Shown here piece after piece: positions 62,102-64,000 of a stretch of DNA of 64,000 bases. How positions within the stretch are numbered: position 1 is the first letter of the stretch; every line of letters starts with the position of its first letter. This DNA comes from Amycolatopsis suaedae (GTDB lineage: Bacteria; Actinomycetota; Actinomycetes; Mycobacteriales; Pseudonocardiaceae). The DNA is taken from the NCBI RefSeq assembly GCF_004214935.1, contig NZ_SFCC01000006.1:358605-422604 (forward strand), read 5' to 3'. Made by a program: the position numbers and the translations under genes. The notes beneath the pieces were generated by a model. It was not told where the DNA came from. It did no database searches and saw only the letters and a list, made by a program, of their open reading frames with translations.

Positions 62102-63831
62102 AACGCCTCGCCGCCGTGCTGAGCATCGTGGTCCTGGTGGCCGGGTGCGCGACGATTCCGGAGGAGTCCCAGCCGGTCGCCATTCCGACCTCGGGCCCTA
62201 ACCAGCCCGCGCTCGACCTCCCGCAGCCCGCCCGCGACCTCGACCCGCTGGACGTGGTGCGTGGTTTCGTCGAGGCCAGTGCCCGCCCGCTGGAGGAGAA
62301 CGCCGCCGCGCGGGTGTACCTGGAGGACGCCGCACGCAAGAACTGGCGGCCGCACCAGGGGCTCATCGTCATCCAGGACGTGTTCGGGACGGTCTACGGC
62401 GTCGGTGACGAGAAGTCGCCGGACCCGAACGAGCAGACCGTGGTCGTGCGCGGGTTCAGCGTCGGCAAGCTCGCCCCGGACAACGCCTTCATCCCGGAGA
62501 AGGACGCCTACCAGCTGTCCCTGCGGGTACGCAGGCAGCAGGACGGTGCGTGGCGGATCGTCAACCCGCCCACCGACCTGGCGATCACCGAGTCCGCGTT
62601 CGCGCAGAACTACTTCCGGGTTCCGGTGTACTTCTTCGCGCCGGACTCCGAGTCGCTGGTGCCCGACCTGCGGTATGTCATGGCGAAGCCCCAGGTCACC
62701 CTGCCGGGCCGGGTGGTCGACCTGCTGCTGGAGGGGCCGTCGGAGTTCCTCGACGGCGCGGTGCGCAACGCGCTGGAGCGGGCCGACACCGACACCAACG
62801 TCATCGGCAACTCCGACGGGTCACTGCTCGTACCGCTCAGCGGCGTCGACCAGGAGAGCCTGGAGACGAAGAAGCTGATCGCCGCGCAGATCGTGCTCTC
62901 CCTGCAGAGCGTGACCACGAGCCGGATCCGTATCCAGGTCGACGGCAACCCGCTGGTGCCGGGCCAGGAGGAGTGGCGGCCCACCGACCTGCCGTCCTAC
63001 GAGACGGCGACGCTGCCGCGGTCGGAACTGAAGGGGCTGGTCAGCGTCGGTGGCCGGGTGCGGTCGCTGGCCGACGGCAACCCGATTCCCGGCCCCGCCG
63101 GCTCCGGCGCGTACCAGGTCGTGTCGGGCGCGCAATCGATCGACGGGCGGCAGCTCGCGGTCGTGGAGCGGCTGGGTGGCAGGCTGCGGCTGCGGGTCGG
63201 CGACTACGGCCGCGAGGCCGTCGCGGTCAACCTGGAGGGCGGCTCGATGACGCGCCCGACCTGGCGTCCGGCGACGTCGGCAGGCGGCAACGCGGGTGAG
63301 CTGTGGACGGTCACCGACGGGGTCAACGTCGTGCGGGTGACGCGCGGTCCGGACGGCAACTGGGGCACGCAGGTCGTCAACGCCGACATGGTGCGGCAGA
63401 TCGGGACGATCACCGCGCTGCGGCTGTCCAGGGACGGCACGAGGGTGGCGCTGGTCGCGGGGGAGAAGCTGGTGGTCGCGTCGGTGGTGCGCACGCCCGA
63501 CTCGGTGTCGCTGCGCTCGCCGCGGATCCTGCAGGCCGACCGGCTGACCGAGGTCGTCGACGTCGACTGGGCCTCCCAGGACAGCCTGGTGGCGGTGACC
63601 TCGTCGCGGTCGTTGTCGGTGGTGAAGGTGCCGGTGGACGGGCTGCGCCTGGACCCGTTCAACAGCTCCAACCTGACCCCGCCGGTGCACGCGGTGACCG
63701 CGATGCCGAGCCGGGCCGTGATCGTCGCGGACAGCGGTGGCCTGTGGACGGCGTCGGAGGTCGGCGAGGTCTGGCGGCCGCACGAGCCCACCACGACGGG
63801 CGACGACGCCCGGCCCTTCTACCCCGGCTGA
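62098..63831 (+). CDS. lpqB: Lipoprotein LpqB
   Basis: A 577-residue lipoprotein with lipobox LVAGC (C17). A GerMN-type domain (about 185-300, VTLPGRVVDLLLEGPSEFL) precedes a beta-propeller-like C-terminal part (DYGREAVAVNLEGGSMTRP). LpqB interacts with the MtrB extracytoplasmic domain and modulates MtrA signalling. ATG at 62098 overlaps the mtrB stop (ATGA). The order mtrA-mtrB-lpqB is the actinobacterial norm. Confidence 0.93.
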   Translation: MKRLAAVLSIVVLVAGCATIPEESQPVAIPTSGPNQPALDLPQPARDLDPLDVVRGFVEASARPLEENAAARVYLEDAARKNWRPHQGLIVIQDVFGTVYGVGDEKSPDPNEQTVVVRGFSVGKLAPDNAFIPEKDAYQLSLRVRRQQDGAWRIVNPPTDLAITESAFAQNYFRVPVYFFAPDSESLVPDLRYVMAKPQVTLPGRVVDLLLEGPSEFLDGAVRNALERADTDTNVIGNSDGSLLVPLSGVDQESLETKKLIAAQIVLSLQSVTTSRIRIQVDGNPLVPGQEEWRPTDLPSYETATLPRSELKGLVSVGGRVRSLADGNPIPGPAGSGAYQVVSGAQSIDGRQLAVVERLGGRLRLRVGDYGREAVAVNLEGGSMTRPTWRPATSAGGNAGELWTVTDGVNVVRVTRGPDGNWGTQVVNADMVRQIGTITALRLSRDGTRVALVAGEKLVVASVVRTPDSVSLRSPRILQADRLTEVVDVDWASQDSLVAVTSSRSLSVVKVPVDGLRLDPFNSSNLTPPVHAVTAMPSRAVIVADSGGLWTASEVGEVWRPHEPTTTGDDARPFYPG

Positions 63832-63840
63832 GCCACGGGC

Positions 63841-63891
63841 TTTGCCGTGAAGGGGGCCCTCGCGCCGTCAGACGCCAGGGCCCCGGCAAAG
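63841..63891. repeat. Decayed hairpin repeat after lpqB
   Basis: TTTGCCGTGAAGGGGGCCCT and AGGGCCCCGGCAAA pair around an imperfect loop; the right arm lacks about five bases compared with the perfect copy at 31154-31208. Probably terminates lpqB. Confidence 0.75.
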
Positions 63892-63906
63892 TCTGGGTGC
63901 TGCGCG

Positions 63907-63957
63907 CCCCCAATGTGGCATTGGGGAACTTGAACTCCCCCAATGCCACATTGGGGG
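63907..63957. repeat. Hairpin repeat, CCCCAATGTGGCATTGGGG family
   Basis: Perfect 20-bp arms CCCCCAATGTGGCATTGGGG (63907-63926) and its complement (63938-63957). Each arm is itself an imperfect palindrome. This third repeat type has no other copy in the window. Confidence 0.85.
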
Positions 63958-64000
63958 AGGTTGCTGGGTCTCTTTCGTGGTGGCGGCTGGGTCTGTTGGG

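Overview
The window is high-GC actinomycete DNA. The evidence is strongly G/C-biased third codon positions, many GTG/TTG starts, WhiB, MtrAB-LpqB, mycothiol synthesis (MshB), an actinobacterial SOS box and an IdeR-type iron box. Gene content and order, plus dispersed palindromes built on GTGAAGGTGGCCTTCAC and CCCCAATGTGGCATTGGGG, suggest the Pseudonocardiaceae, perhaps Amycolatopsis; the genus is an inference. The window is chromosomal core with small accessory inserts.

Layout. (1) 0.1-7.9 kb: DNA repair and housekeeping: rmuC and sbcDC diverge around a perfect LexA box, followed by an AdaA-AlkA fusion and ychF. (2) 7.9-9.8 kb: a visibly less GC-rich accessory patch with a Fic protein under an elaborate palindromic promoter, an orphan ribbon-helix-helix antitoxin and probable gene remnants. 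(3) 9.8-24.9 kb: pterin dehydratase, a ThiBPQ-type importer, an ABC exporter with a LolA-like protein divergent from a two-component system, mutT2, trpS with a readable tryptophan attenuator, a tiny Cys/Lys-rich protein behind an iron box, typA and an LpqW-like lipoprotein. (4) 25-33 kb: two tandem oligopeptide-binding lipoproteins with duplicated promoters, two permeases, and a fused double ATPase facing them. (5) 33-36 kb: mshB, a small membrane protein, a gene of unknown function and an M50 protease. (6) 36-50 kb: whiB2, a giant membrane glycosyltransferase, a degenerate zincin, DUF3499, the mannose activation genes manB/Trm112/TobH-like/manA, a CDF transporter, an amino-acid permease and a membrane pseudo-hydrolase. 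(7) 50.4-64 kb: ahcY, a vapBC pair, tmk, a glycine-betaine-type Rieske demethylation module with an IclR regulator, then mtrA-mtrB-lpqB.

From memory of the M. tuberculosis map, two backbone blocks are syntenic with mycobacteria: phhB-mutT2-typA-lpqW-mshB (Rv1159A to Rv1171) and whiB2 to lpqB (Rv3260c to Rv3244c). The ThiBPQ, exporter/two-component, trpS, Opp, vapBC and Rieske genes are insertions relative to that backbone. Convergent gene junctions are either tail-to-tail overlaps or filled by perfect hairpin repeats. No rRNA, tRNA, CRISPR array, transposase or prophage was seen. The most informative signals are regulatory: a classical 1:2 / 2:3 / 3:4 trp attenuator at trpS, an iron box in front of an undescribed 50-residue protein, twin 35-bp operator modules at fic, a whiB2 promoter with a leaderless TTA-containing mini-ORF, a shared 13-mer in the betaine module, and an in-frame repeat insertion inside a ferredoxin reductase.
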